Below are positions 1-7,853 of a stretch of DNA of 16,082 nucleotides, piece after piece. The notes under the pieces are model-generated. The model made no database searches, was not told where the DNA came from, and saw only the letters and a program-made list of their open reading frames with translations. The stretch is from assembly GCA_013002105.1 (NCBI GenBank), contig JABDKS010000224.1, positions 1 through 16,082 of the forward strand. Direction: 5' to 3'. Position numbers and translations under genes: made by a program. This DNA comes from Pirellulaceae bacterium (GTDB lineage: Bacteria; Planctomycetota; Planctomycetia; Pirellulales; Pirellulaceae). The first letter of the stretch is position 1. The number at the start of each line of letters is the position of its first letter.

Positions 1-27
1 ACCATCACTCGAGCAATTTTAGTTTTC

Positions 28-83
28 TCGTAGGCCAGGACCTGTCCTGGCGCGGCTGTGCCAGGACAGGTCCTGGCCTACGA
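28..83. repeat. Perfect 24-bp inverted repeat built of four GCCAGGAC units (REP-like palindrome)
   Basis: The arms at 28-51 and 60-83 are exact reverse complements over 24 bp, separated by the 8-base loop gcggctgt. Each arm is itself a palindrome: GCCAGGAC at 34-41 faces GTCCTGGC at 44-51, and the same pair recurs at 60-67 and 70-77. So one 8-mer occurs four times in alternating orientation, and the DNA can fold as one long hairpin or as two small ones (cruciform-like). There is no T-run after the hairpin on either strand, so a Rho-independent terminator is unlikely. The shape resembles REP/BIME elements mobilised by TnpA-REP (RAYT) enzymes. That link is inferred; no such enzyme lies in the window. 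Confidence 0.85.
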
Positions 84-224
84 CTGATCCCACGTATCAA
101 GTAAAGATGCTCTAGGCACCCGACTAAGAGTTAGGATTGGCCGAAGTCGATCTTTTTGCAGCTCCCCGAGTCAGAGGATCTTTAATGAGATCTACTCCCG
201 TAAAATTTAAATTTGATGACGCAC
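84..224. other. Gene-free tail 3' of the DNA glycosylase gene
   Basis: This 141-bp stretch lies between the nested palindrome and the TAG stop of the leftmost minus-strand gene. Short frames that cross it have no plausible start context and run antisense into the glycosylase gene. I see no tRNA, clear terminator or conserved protein. It is more AT-rich close to the gene end (about 200-217). Confidence 0.4.
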
Positions 225-860
225 CTACTTGCTCAGGTACAACTGCCAGATCATCCGTGTTGCAACGCTGCGATACGGACGCCAACGCTCGGCGCGCTCG
301 ATCGCCGTTTCGGCGCTGGAATAATCACCACCGTCCAACTGGGTCATGCCTTTGATCAACGCCAAATCGCCGACGGGAAAGAGATCCGTCCGCATTAGCG
401 CCATCATCAAGAAGACGTCCGCTGACCAATCACCCAAACCTAGTCGCGCCGTAATCATTGCTCTCGCTTGCTCGTCGGTTTGGTGACGTAGCGATCCGAT
501 CTGGAAGCGACGACTAACAACATCGTCGGCGAGAGCCAACGTGTACCTCGCTTTCTGGCGACTGAGACCTTGGCGGCGAAGCAGTGAGTCGCCGAGTGAG
601 ATAATCCGCGGCGCTGTAATGCGTCCATCACAAGCGCGCGTCAGTTTATCGAACACGCTTTTGGCCGACGCCAGCGACACCTGCTGCTCCAAGATGATCC
701 GAACGAAGGTCGCATACGTGGCCGGCCGCTTCCACAGAGGCGGCGTGCCGAACCGATTCAGCACGTTGGACAGTGACGGATCGATGCTGGCGAGCTTCCT
801 GGCTGCCCGCCGGACCGTTTTTTCATCGAGCGTTGCCATTTTGCTCGACTTTACACTCAC
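225..860 (-). CDS. DNA-3-methyladenine glycosylase-like HhH-GPD protein (AlkA type)
   Basis: This 211-residue protein is probably a base-excision-repair glycosylase that removes alkylated bases in the cytoplasm. A helix-hairpin-helix GPD core covers about residues 45-185. The visible landmarks are ILEQQVSLASA (about 56-66), GLSRQKARY (98-106), the hairpin LGLGDWSAD (140-148) and LFPVGDLALIK (160-170). D165 sits where AlkA-family enzymes carry the catalytic aspartate. It lacks the N-terminal domain of E. coli AlkA and matches the short 'DNA-3-methyladenine glycosylase 2' form. The GTG at 860 overlaps the TGA of pepF by 3 bases, suggesting coupled translation. An ATG at 839 is the alternative start and would leave the domain intact. 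Family assignment is strong; base specificity cannot be read from sequence. Confidence 0.88.
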   Translation of the reverse strand: MSVKSSKMATLDEKTVRRAARKLASIDPSLSNVLNRFGTPPLWKRPATYATFVRIILEQQVSLASAKSVFDKLTRACDGRITAPRIISLGDSLLRRQGLSRQKARYTLALADDVVSRRFQIGSLRHQTDEQARAMITARLGLGDWSADVFLMMALMRTDLFPVGDLALIKGMTQLDGGDYSSAETAIERAERWRPYRSVATRMIWQLYLSK

Positions 861-2659
861 AACAACTGATCCAACTCTTCGGTCAAACTCTGAAATCGTT
901 TGAGCGTTGTTGCGACCGGCTCGGGGCTGGTCATGTCGACGCCCGCATCTTGGAGTAGATCCAAAGGATCCTTGCTGCAGCCACCCGACAGGAACGCCAG
1001 ATAGTCCTGCAACTCTTGTTCACCGCCTTCGAGCACACGTCGCGACAGTGCAACCGCGGCGCTCAAACCCGTCGCGTACTTGTAAACGTAAAAGGCTCGG
1101 TAGAAGTGCGGAATACGAAAGCACTCCAGTTCCAAAACATCGTCGACGGCAAAATCCGGTCCGAAGTAGGCGCTGAGCAATTCGCGATAGACGCTGCGAA
1201 ATGACTTCACGGTCAACGGCTCTCCCGCTTCGGCCATCTCGTGCGTCTTTTTCTCAAACTCTGCAAACATGGTCTGCCGCACAACCGTCGCACGGATGCT
1301 GTCCAATTCGTTGTTGATCAAGTAGGCCCGTTCGCTATCGTCGGCAGCGTTTTTTAACAGATAGTCGGTTAGCAATTGTTCGTTGAACGTACTTGCGACT
1401 TCGGCCACAAAGATCGTGTAGTTGTAGTATTCGAACGGCTGACTGCGAGACGAGTACCAACTGTGCATCGAGTGTCCCGCTTCGTGCGTGAGCGTAAAGA
1501 CATCGTTAAGAACTTGCTCTTTGAAATTCATCAAGATGTACGGATCACCGTCAAACGAACCGCAACTGAACGCCCCGCTTTGCTTGCCCCGATTGGGATA
1601 CCGATCACACCAACGTCCTTGCAATCCTTCGGCCAACACGCCGGTGTATTCCGATCCAAGCACCGATAGTGACTCAATCACGACATCGGACGCTTGCTGC
1701 CATGTGTGATGTTTTTCGATGCCACTGAGAATCGGAACATAGGTATCGTAGTGATGAATGTCGTCGAGGCCCATCTTTCGGCGACGGACATCCAGGTAAT
1801 GATGCACACTGGGCAACGAATCCCGCACCGCATTGATCAGGTTGTCATAGACATCGACTGGGACGTTGTCGGGGAACAGTGCCGCCTCCAGGCTGCTGCT
1901 GTAGTTACGGGCTCGCGCATAGTAAACGTCGCGTTGAACGCTACCAGATAGCGTGGCAGCCAGTGTGTTTTCGTGATTGGCAAACTGTTTGTAATACTGA
2001 TCAAATGCATTACGCCGCACGTCGCGGTCGGGGCTGATCAAGAACTGGCTGAATGTGGCGTGGGAGAGTTCGATCTTTCGCCCTTCGTGATCTTCCAGTT
2101 CACCGAATCGTAAATCCGCGTCATTCAATTGCCGAAACGCATTGCCCGCGGCACCGGCCATCTCGCCTTGCATGGCCAATAAACGTTCTTCGTTATCGGT
2201 CAACGTGTGAGGTCGATAGCGGAGCAGGCGTTCTAATTGCAAACGAAAACGTGATAGCGATTCATCCGCGATCAACGCCGCCATTTCGGACTCGCTGATC
2301 GCCAGCAACTCCGGTCGCATGTAACTGGAGGCTTGGCTGGCTCGGACGGCCAGGTTTTGAAAGCGAGCCTTCATCGCCTGGTAGTCACTGTTGCTTTGAT
2401 CCTCGGTCGTTTTCAAAAACGCGTAGTAACCCATTCGCTCGGCGACACGGTCAAAGTCACTATCGAACGTGAGTGCTTCACACAACACAGCGGGCGACTC
2501 GCTTAATCGACCGCGGAATGTTTCGTATGTATCGATCATCCCTTCCACGCGAACAAAATCTTTTTCCCAAGCCTGGTCGTTCTCGTACAAACTGGAGAGA
2601 TCCCAGCAATCCTCAGGAGCGACTTCGTTGCGTAACGGAAGCGTAGCGGTTGATGTCAT
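857..2659 (-). CDS. pepF: Oligoendopeptidase F (M3 family zinc metallopeptidase)
   Basis: This 600-residue protein is a cytoplasmic zinc peptidase of family M3B that cuts short peptides and helps recycle them. The zinc site HEAGH is at residues 392-396 in THEAGHSMHSWY, with E420 in FVAEVAST as the likely third ligand. The IPHFYRAFYVYKYATG stretch (about 516-531) is the conserved substrate-binding tyrosine region of PepF. The length of about 600 residues is normal for the family. I chose the ATG at 2659 because the protein resembles PepF from there (NEVAPEDCWDLSSLY). The frame stays open to 2896, but those 79 codons are low-complexity and contain a tandem repeat. Its stop overlaps the start of the glycosylase gene, so the two are probably co-transcribed. 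Confidence 0.95.
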   Translation of the reverse strand: MTSTATLPLRNEVAPEDCWDLSSLYENDQAWEKDFVRVEGMIDTYETFRGRLSESPAVLCEALTFDSDFDRVAERMGYYAFLKTTEDQSNSDYQAMKARFQNLAVRASQASSYMRPELLAISESEMAALIADESLSRFRLQLERLLRYRPHTLTDNEERLLAMQGEMAGAAGNAFRQLNDADLRFGELEDHEGRKIELSHATFSQFLISPDRDVRRNAFDQYYKQFANHENTLAATLSGSVQRDVYYARARNYSSSLEAALFPDNVPVDVYDNLINAVRDSLPSVHHYLDVRRRKMGLDDIHHYDTYVPILSGIEKHHTWQQASDVVIESLSVLGSEYTGVLAEGLQGRWCDRYPNRGKQSGAFSCGSFDGDPYILMNFKEQVLNDVFTLTHEAGHSMHSWYSSRSQPFEYYNYTIFVAEVASTFNEQLLTDYLLKNAADDSERAYLINNELDSIRATVVRQTMFAEFEKKTHEMAEAGEPLTVKSFRSVYRELLSAYFGPDFAVDDVLELECFRIPHFYRAFYVYKYATGLSAAVALSRRVLEGGEQELQDYLAFLSGGCSKDPLDLLQDAGVDMTSPEPVATTLKRFQSLTEELDQLL

Positions 2660-2731
2660 ACGTTTGGGGCGTCTTTTTGAGAGTTGGATTGCGGTGCGTC
2701 GAGTGACAGCAGCAATCGAAAATGAAGTGGG

Positions 2732-2761
2732 CGAAATCGAATTGGCCGAAATTGAATTGGC
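2732..2761. repeat. Two-copy 15-bp tandem repeat in the pepF leader
   Basis: CGAAATCGAATTGGC (2732-2746) is followed directly by CGAAATTGAATTGGC (2747-2761), with one mismatch. A partial third unit (CGAA) follows. It lies in the 142-bp gap between pepF and the upstream small membrane protein gene. Because the unit is a multiple of three it keeps frames open on both strands, which explains the long apparent extension of pepF. Confidence 0.8.
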
Positions 2762-2801
2762 CGAACAGCGATTCAACGGCATTGTAGCGAACAACCTGCA
2801 A

Positions 2802-3161
2802 TCAGTCGTCGCCATCCAAAATTTGCCGACGAATCTGTGGCAGCTTTTTGCTGTGATAACGATGTGTTCGCATCGCGTCCAGACCTGCAAAACCAACGAT
2901 CGTCATCAGCACAAAGGCAACGCAGGTCCACGCGGCGACAAAGATCAGCCCGGGACCAGCGATAGTCGCGATCAAGATCAGAACGCCGCAGCAAGCAAAT
3001 AAGAAATGCACGCGCCGCCGAGACCGTTTTCGATGCTGTAGATAGTCTTGATCTGACAGGTCACGCTGCGATTCGTAGGGCCAACCTTGCTGGTCATTAA
3101 CGTGCAACCATGCGGCAAAGCCTAAGAGCGTCGCCGACAGCAGAAGTCCACCGATGAACAT
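2802..3161 (-). CDS. Small membrane protein of unknown function (119 residues)
   Basis: I do not recognise the family. The protein has three hydrophobic segments. One is at the extreme N-terminus (about 2-19, GGLLLSATLLGFAAWL). A close pair lies at about 52-70 and 73-95. They are separated by a charged, arginine-rich loop (HRKRSRRR, 43-50), which by the positive-inside rule should be cytoplasmic. The C-terminus is basic and then acidic (about 99-119). It starts only 30 bp after the stop of the M28-type gene and reads the same way, so it probably belongs to the same transcript. Its hydrophobic pattern and position make it a real gene rather than a shadow. No enzymatic motif is visible. Confidence 0.72.
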   Translation of the reverse strand: MFIGGLLLSATLLGFAAWLHVNDQQGWPYESQRDLSDQDYLQHRKRSRRRVHFLFACCGVLILIATIAGPGLIFVAAWTCVAFVLMTIVGFAGLDAMRTHRYHSKKLPQIRRQILDGDD

Positions 3162-3191
3162 CTCGGTTGCCTCGCTTGGAATGAAAACAAA

Positions 3192-4220
3192 CTACTGATT
3201 TTTGAGCCACTGATGGACCACCCATACTACCGCCGCAATCGACTCGCCGCTGCAATTCTCCGGCACGTCCTGCTCGGTGTGCCAATACGACGGGGCACCA
3301 ATACCAGGACGCGGAAAATCAAAATCGATCAGATCGACGGTGGGAATACGGGCGATCTCGTTTAGCGGGATATGATCGTCCTCAATCTTGTGCCTCGTCC
3401 GCGAAACAAACGCGCGAACACCTAACTTTCGCGCGGTTTGCCAAATGCTCGCGGCCACCTTGGGCGCGTATTTCATGCTGTTCATTTCGTAGTAGATCTT
3501 CAACTCGCGATCGCCAATCATGTCCAGCAAAATTCCGGCTTGGTAGGGCACCGCGGGAGGCTGCGCGACGTACTTTTCGGCAAAGAACGTCGACCCGAGG
3601 AAATAATCGTCGCGGCCTTGCTGCCAAACAAATTCTTCGCCGTCAAAGGCCACCAAATCAACACCAACGTCATCGGGCATGTCCGACATTTGATGCGCCA
3701 GTTCCATCAGGCCGGCGGTTCCACTTGCACCATCGTTGGCACCAATGAACCGACCGCGTCGATTGTGGGGGTCTTGGTCGGGATAAGGTCGGGTGTCGTA
3801 GTGGGCACAGACCAAAAAACGTTTCGGTGCCTTCGGTCGCCACGACGCAATTAGATTCGCCATTGGAACATTCGACCCGTCCTCAGGATGCCGAATTTCG
3901 AATGTCTGAAAGGTAACTTCTGCACCTTGATCACGAAAAAACGTTTGCAACAGTTCTTGCTGTTGCTTCATTCCCGCCGAACCAGAGGGACGTGGACCGA
4001 TATCACAAAGCTGCGTCAAATAACCGTAGGCTCGATCGGCATCGTAGGCCGCCGGGATCGCTGACACCGTGGGACTGGTCGGGCCGGACGGGCCGCGATG
4101 AAAGACGCCCGAAGAGGCCGCCATGGTGATCAAGCCCGCAACGACCAATCCAAGACTGACGAGATAGATCCACCAACCTTTGGATCGGTTGCGATTGTTG
4201 CCGGATGGTGAGTCGGTCAT
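3192..4220 (-). CDS. Membrane-anchored M28 family peptidase, glutaminyl-peptide cyclotransferase-like
   Basis: From the ATG at 4220 the protein has 342 residues: a short cytoplasmic N-terminus, one signal anchor (about 16-36, WWIYLVSLGLVVAGLI) and a periplasmic M28 fold. Key sites are HYDTR (140-144), NDGASG (162-167, D163 a zinc ligand), FDGEEF (192-197, E195 and E196), LLDMIGD (231-237), EDDHIP (280-285) and YWHT (312-315, H314 a zinc ligand). The EDDHIP and WHT pair is the pattern of glutaminyl cyclases, which turn N-terminal glutamine into pyroglutamate. An aminopeptidase role remains possible. The frame is open upstream, with ATGs at 4358 and 4472. That stretch is proline/serine/histidine-rich and hydrophilic, and I cannot exclude the 4358 start. 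It opens the leftward gene run. Confidence 0.85.
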   Translation of the reverse strand: MTDSPSGNNRNRSKGWWIYLVSLGLVVAGLITMAASSGVFHRGPSGPTSPTVSAIPAAYDADRAYGYLTQLCDIGPRPSGSAGMKQQQELLQTFFRDQGAEVTFQTFEIRHPEDGSNVPMANLIASWRPKAPKRFLVCAHYDTRPYPDQDPHNRRGRFIGANDGASGTAGLMELAHQMSDMPDDVGVDLVAFDGEEFVWQQGRDDYFLGSTFFAEKYVAQPPAVPYQAGILLDMIGDRELKIYYEMNSMKYAPKVAASIWQTARKLGVRAFVSRTRHKIEDDHIPLNEIARIPTVDLIDFDFPRPGIGAPSYWHTEQDVPENCSGESIAAVVWVVHQWLKNQ

Positions 4221-4630
4221 CACGTGCGTTGCTGGTGTTGCAGTGGGGTGGTGATCGCCAGTGGTCGCGTGGGCCGGCGATTCGGCTGACCGAGGTGCTT
4301 GCTGTCGCGACGCTCGTTGTTGACCGTGATTCCGATCCAATTCGCCTAATGTTGTCATTCCGATATTGTTGTCGATTCTGCGATTCTTGCCATGTGGGTG
4401 CGACCCGATTCGATCGACCACGTGACGTAAAATTTTGTGTCGTACACGCTCTGTCGGCCTGCTCACGCTCAATTCGGTACCGACGCACGACTGCTTTAAG
4501 CACTGTTTTTTACGTCAAACGTGCCAGCCAAGCTAGCAAGACTCAAAAAGCGGCGTTGTCCAAACTGCGACGGATTTGATAGTCGCATCCTTGGACGGGT
4601 CTATTCGCAAGCGATTCGCTGATTTCTCGC
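4221..4630. other. Divergent spacer between leftward and rightward gene runs
   Basis: About 410 bp separate the M28-type gene from the GAF-HlyD gene, so promoters for both directions should lie here. Part of it (up to 4358 or 4472) may be coding for the N-terminus of the M28 protein. I see no RNA gene. Two inverted repeats, listed separately, are the only notable structures. I could not place -35/-10 boxes with confidence. Confidence 0.5.
4423..4517. promoter_or_regulatory. Spaced 10-bp inverted repeat TGACGTAAAA ... TTTTACGTCA
   Basis: TGACGTAAAA (4423-4432) and its exact reverse complement TTTTACGTCA (4508-4517) lie 75 bases apart in the divergent spacer. They could be two binding sites of one regulator serving both directions. 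This is a positional inference only; a chance match of this length within a few hundred bases is unlikely but not negligible. Confidence 0.3.
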
Positions 4631-4633
4631 TTG
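4608..4633. promoter_or_regulatory. 7-bp inverted repeat covering the TTG start of the GAF-HlyD gene
   Basis: CAAGCGA (4608-4614) and TCGCTTG (4627-4633) are perfect reverse complements with a 12-base spacer. The right arm contains the TTG codon at 4631. In mRNA a hairpin here would hide that start, and in DNA the site could be an operator. If it matters, the GTG at 4679 becomes a more attractive start. Confidence 0.3.
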
Positions 4634-6847
4634 GTGATCTCCATTGGATCCGGCCCAACAAGGATACCGATATTTGCCGTGAATCCGGCTACTGCACACC
4701 AACCGTTTGTCTTTAGCGCTGCCGCCACCTCGGCTAGCCCGGTCGGCGTTGCGCCGATCGTCAGCCCTGGCGCGGGCGATCCGTTAGTCAACGATACGCG
4801 CCGCGAAATCTCGGAAATTGTGCGCGAAGTCGCGCTGGCGGCGCGGAGCGATCGGTCGACTCAAGATTTCTTTCGACTCCTGGTCGATCGTGTGCTTCGC
4901 GCGATGGCGGCCGAAGGAGTCATTATCTGGCACCGCAATGGTGACCACGCCAATGCTGATTTTTTACCGCTGCACAGTCTCGGCCGGCTGACCCATCACA
5001 CGATCGAGCCACAATCGACCGCGGCCCATCTGCGAATGCTGCTGGAAATCGCATCGGAGAAACAACCAGTCGTGGTACCGGCAACGCCCGGCGCGATAGA
5101 CCCGGACGTACCAGCCAATCCGACAGCCGTCCCCGTGGCGGTGGTACCCATCGAGAGCGATCCCGGAGCGAATCATGTCGAATACCTGATCGAAGTTTTC
5201 CTGGAGCCCGAAGGCGGTGTCGCCACGCAACGCGGTTACTTGCGCTTCGTCGCGCAAATGGCCGATTTGGCCGGCGAGTTTCTCCGCAGCGAACAACTTC
5301 GACAACTTCGGCGGCTCCGCCAACTGAGCCGGCGTGTGGATCAATCCATTGCGCGGATTCATCAGCCCACTGACCGACGCAAAGTCGAAGCGGCGATTGT
5401 TGACACCGCGGCGGAACTGTTCGGCTTTGATCGTGTCGGACTCTGCCGTATCGACACTCGAAAACCAACGCTATTGGCCGTCAGCCACGTCAACAAGATC
5501 GACACACGATCCAGCGGTGCTCGTCAACTTTGTGACGCAGCGACAACCCCGTTGACTGACGGAATCGGATTGATCTTTGCATCGGATCGTGATGACGAAC
5601 TCGCAAACGCACTAAATCAGGATGGGTCTGACGACGCCCCAATCGTAACCAGCGACATCCTACTACCCGACAGCGATGATCCGATCGCGGGGGTTGTCTT
5701 GGCGTCCGATCAAGCAAACGACCCCATCCGCATCGTCGCGTTGGCAAGCGACCATGATGCCATTGAACAGCTCGTTACCGAAAACCAAATTGAGCTGCAG
5801 CGATTTGCAAACCATGCTCAGTTGGCGTTGCGTCACGCAAGTCGTTTGAACGCGATCCCCGGTGGGCGATTCCTGACCGCACTCGCGCCGGCGGATGGTT
5901 CCCGGCGTCGACATGTCTGGGCTCGGCCGCTGATTACGACTGCAGTACTGACGCTACTGATCATCGCCGCAATGTTCCCCGCCCCGATGTACATCCACGC
6001 GCCGGCGACGATTCGACCGTCGGATGTCCAGCGTCTGACCGCCCCACGCGATGCCGTCGTCCAACAAATTCACGTCGATCACGGACAAGTTGTCGCCGCA
6101 AACGATCCACTGATCACGCTGTGGGATGTCGAACTTGAGCAGCAGATCACAACGTTGGTCGGCCGTCGTGCGGTGCTGATGCAAAAACAAAGTCACTGGA
6201 ACGAGCGACTGGTCGACGCTTCATCAAACCGCCGCGAGCAAAACGAACAACTGCAAGGCGAACAAATCCTCGTTCAAGAGGAAATCTCCTCGATCGATAA
6301 CCAGTTAACTCAATTGCGACAGTCCAAAGCGGCGTTGGTGATCCGTGCGGACCGCGATGGTGTAGTCGATGCTTGGCGACTGGCCGAGCGATTGTCGGGC
6401 AGACCGCTCGCGCGTGGCGATTCGCTTTTGCAAGTTGTCGCACACGATTCACCTTGGGTGGTTGATGTCCGGGTTCCGCAGAACCGAATCGATCACGTGC
6501 AACGCGCCGTCAAAAGCGAAACCCTGGAAACCGACGTCGCCTTGGACGCCAACCCGCAACAGCGTTGGCTTGCATCGTTTGTTGCTGTTGGGCCCGCCGT
6601 GGCTTCCCCGTCTGATGGATTGACGGCAACGTCTGTCCGTTTGCAATTGTCAGACGAAGCGGTGCGAGTGCTGCAAGAGAATCACCAGGGGCCCCAACAT
6701 GCCGACGCACCGGCGCGAGCCCTGTTTTACTGCGGTCGAAAACCGGCTGCGTACTTGTTACTGCAAGATGTGATTCGATCGACTCGATCCACACTCAGCC
6801 TGTACATCGGATTTGGCGACGAGTCGGAGCAAGGAACTCAATCATGA
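4631..6847 (+). CDS. GAF-domain / HlyD-type membrane adaptor (sensor-adaptor fusion)
   Basis: This 738-residue protein joins a cytoplasmic sensor half to a periplasmic adaptor half. Residues about 55-220 and 235-400 look like two GAF-type domains (AAELFGFDRVGLCRID is typical), linked by a leucine/arginine coiled coil (about 218-236). One transmembrane helix follows (432-452, ARPLITTAVLTLLIIAAMFP). The rest is HlyD-like: a lipoyl half (458-500, VVQQIHVDHGQVVAANDPLITL), an alpha hairpin (500-570), the second lipoyl half (572-605) and a beta barrel. No ATG lies near the beginning: an in-frame TAG at 4580 limits the frame, leaving TTG 4631, GTG 4634 or GTG 4679. The stop overlaps the next gene as ATGA. 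It probably senses a small molecule and forms the inner-membrane part of an export-like machine. Domain halves are clear; ligand and cargo are unknown. Confidence 0.85.
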   Translation: MVISIGSGPTRIPIFAVNPATAHQPFVFSAAATSASPVGVAPIVSPGAGDPLVNDTRREISEIVREVALAARSDRSTQDFFRLLVDRVLRAMAAEGVIIWHRNGDHANADFLPLHSLGRLTHHTIEPQSTAAHLRMLLEIASEKQPVVVPATPGAIDPDVPANPTAVPVAVVPIESDPGANHVEYLIEVFLEPEGGVATQRGYLRFVAQMADLAGEFLRSEQLRQLRRLRQLSRRVDQSIARIHQPTDRRKVEAAIVDTAAELFGFDRVGLCRIDTRKPTLLAVSHVNKIDTRSSGARQLCDAATTPLTDGIGLIFASDRDDELANALNQDGSDDAPIVTSDILLPDSDDPIAGVVLASDQANDPIRIVALASDHDAIEQLVTENQIELQRFANHAQLALRHASRLNAIPGGRFLTALAPADGSRRRHVWARPLITTAVLTLLIIAAMFPAPMYIHAPATIRPSDVQRLTAPRDAVVQQIHVDHGQVVAANDPLITLWDVELEQQITTLVGRRAVLMQKQSHWNERLVDASSNRREQNEQLQGEQILVQEEISSIDNQLTQLRQSKAALVIRADRDGVVDAWRLAERLSGRPLARGDSLLQVVAHDSPWVVDVRVPQNRIDHVQRAVKSETLETDVALDANPQQRWLASFVAVGPAVASPSDGLTATSVRLQLSDEAVRVLQENHQGPQHADAPARALFYCGRKPAAYLLLQDVIRSTRSTLSLYIGFGDESEQGTQS

Positions 6848-7809
6848 AAGACAAACGTAGCGTGCAATTCTTACAAGCACTACTGCTGGCTGGCCTGGGT
6901 GGTTTCGTTTTCGGATCGTCCGGTGTCGCACAAGATCAGACTGGCGGAATCAAGGTACAAGACTGCGTGGTTCGGTTTGCTGCTGAGATCCAAGTGCCCG
7001 CATTGGAAACCGGTCGCGTGGCGCATGTGCATGTTCAGGCCAACGATGCGATCAACGTCGGCCAACCGATTGCCCGACTGGACGATCAAACACTGCTGAT
7101 GCGACGCAAAGCCGCCCAGACCCGACTGGTCGCTGCCCAAACCGACGCCGACAGCGTGATCGAATTGCAGTATGCCGAAGCCGCGCTAAAAGAAGCCAAT
7201 GCGGAATACAAACTCAACAGTGAGATCCAAGAAAAGATCGGCGGTTCGATCGCCCGCCAGCGTATGCGTCAATTGTCACTATCGGTCGAACGAGGTGTTT
7301 TGGAAGTCGCGCAAGCAAGACAACGCATTGATCATGCGCGAGTCGAATTGGACCTACGGCAGGCCGAAGTAGCGATGCTGGATGATCAGCTAAAGAACCT
7401 GCATGTCGATAGTCCACTGGACGGCGTGGTACTGTCGGTGGATCGTTCGGCGGGCGAGTGGATCGAAAAAGGCCAGCCGATCGCGACCGTCGCGCAAATT
7501 GATCGATTGCACGTCCACGCACTGATCGACAGTGCAAAAATCTCACCCATGACCTGTCGAAATTTGCTGGTCACCGTGACCTGGATCGATCCGTCAACCA
7601 ATCGCGAGCGCGTCTTGCAAGGCCGCGTGCTGTCGGTCGATCCGCAACGACTACCCGGTGCTCGATTCCGACTGCATGCCGAGATCGTCAATCGCACGGT
7701 ACCCGGTCACGACTCAGCATGGCTTTTGCATCCCGGCACGGACGTGGAAATGATCGTCCATCCAGCACCGTCAACGGCACAACGGGCGGGTGATTCGAGC
7801 CATCGCTAA
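6844..7809 (+). CDS. Secreted HlyD-family periplasmic adaptor
   Basis: This 321-residue protein has a Sec signal peptide (hydrophobic about 9-27, probable cleavage after GVA near residue 29). It continues as a membrane-fusion adaptor. A lipoyl-like half with the motif GRVAHVHVQANDAINVGQPIARLDD lies at 57-81 as its core. Next comes a long alpha-helical hairpin (about 83-185, rich in A, Q, R and E). The second lipoyl half is at 187-216 (SPLDGVVLSVDRSAGEWIEKGQPI). A beta barrel follows (about 220-310, with MTCRNLLVTVTW). Unlike its upstream neighbour it has no membrane helix after the signal. Its ATG overlaps the upstream TGA by 4 bases, implying tight co-expression. It should bridge the GAF-HlyD protein and the M50-HlyD protein or an outer-membrane partner; no outer-membrane factor is in the window. 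Confidence 0.88.
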   Translation: MKDKRSVQFLQALLLAGLGGFVFGSSGVAQDQTGGIKVQDCVVRFAAEIQVPALETGRVAHVHVQANDAINVGQPIARLDDQTLLMRRKAAQTRLVAAQTDADSVIELQYAEAALKEANAEYKLNSEIQEKIGGSIARQRMRQLSLSVERGVLEVAQARQRIDHARVELDLRQAEVAMLDDQLKNLHVDSPLDGVVLSVDRSAGEWIEKGQPIATVAQIDRLHVHALIDSAKISPMTCRNLLVTVTWIDPSTNRERVLQGRVLSVDPQRLPGARFRLHAEIVNRTVPGHDSAWLLHPGTDVEMIVHPAPSTAQRAGDSSHR

Positions 7810-7853
7810 ATCGCATTCACAATGACACTGGCGACGACATAGGCAACCGATTG

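Noticed and set aside
28..83. Rho-independent terminator
   Set aside because: The hairpin is very strong, but it is followed by actgatccc on the plus strand and gagaaaacta on the minus strand; neither is a T-run.
2660..2896. 79-codon N-terminal extension of oligoendopeptidase F
   Set aside because: PepF similarity begins just after the ATG at 2659. The upstream part is low-complexity and overlaps the stop of the small membrane protein gene.
2469..3002. Plus-strand frame of 177 codons with an EIELAEIELAE stretch
   Set aside because: It is antisense to pepF and to the small membrane protein gene, both of which have clear protein features. Its repeat peptide comes only from the 15-bp DNA tandem repeat.
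4003..4503. Minus-strand frame of 166 codons
   Set aside because: Alternative frame over the M28-type gene; arginine- and serine-rich with no recognisable motif.
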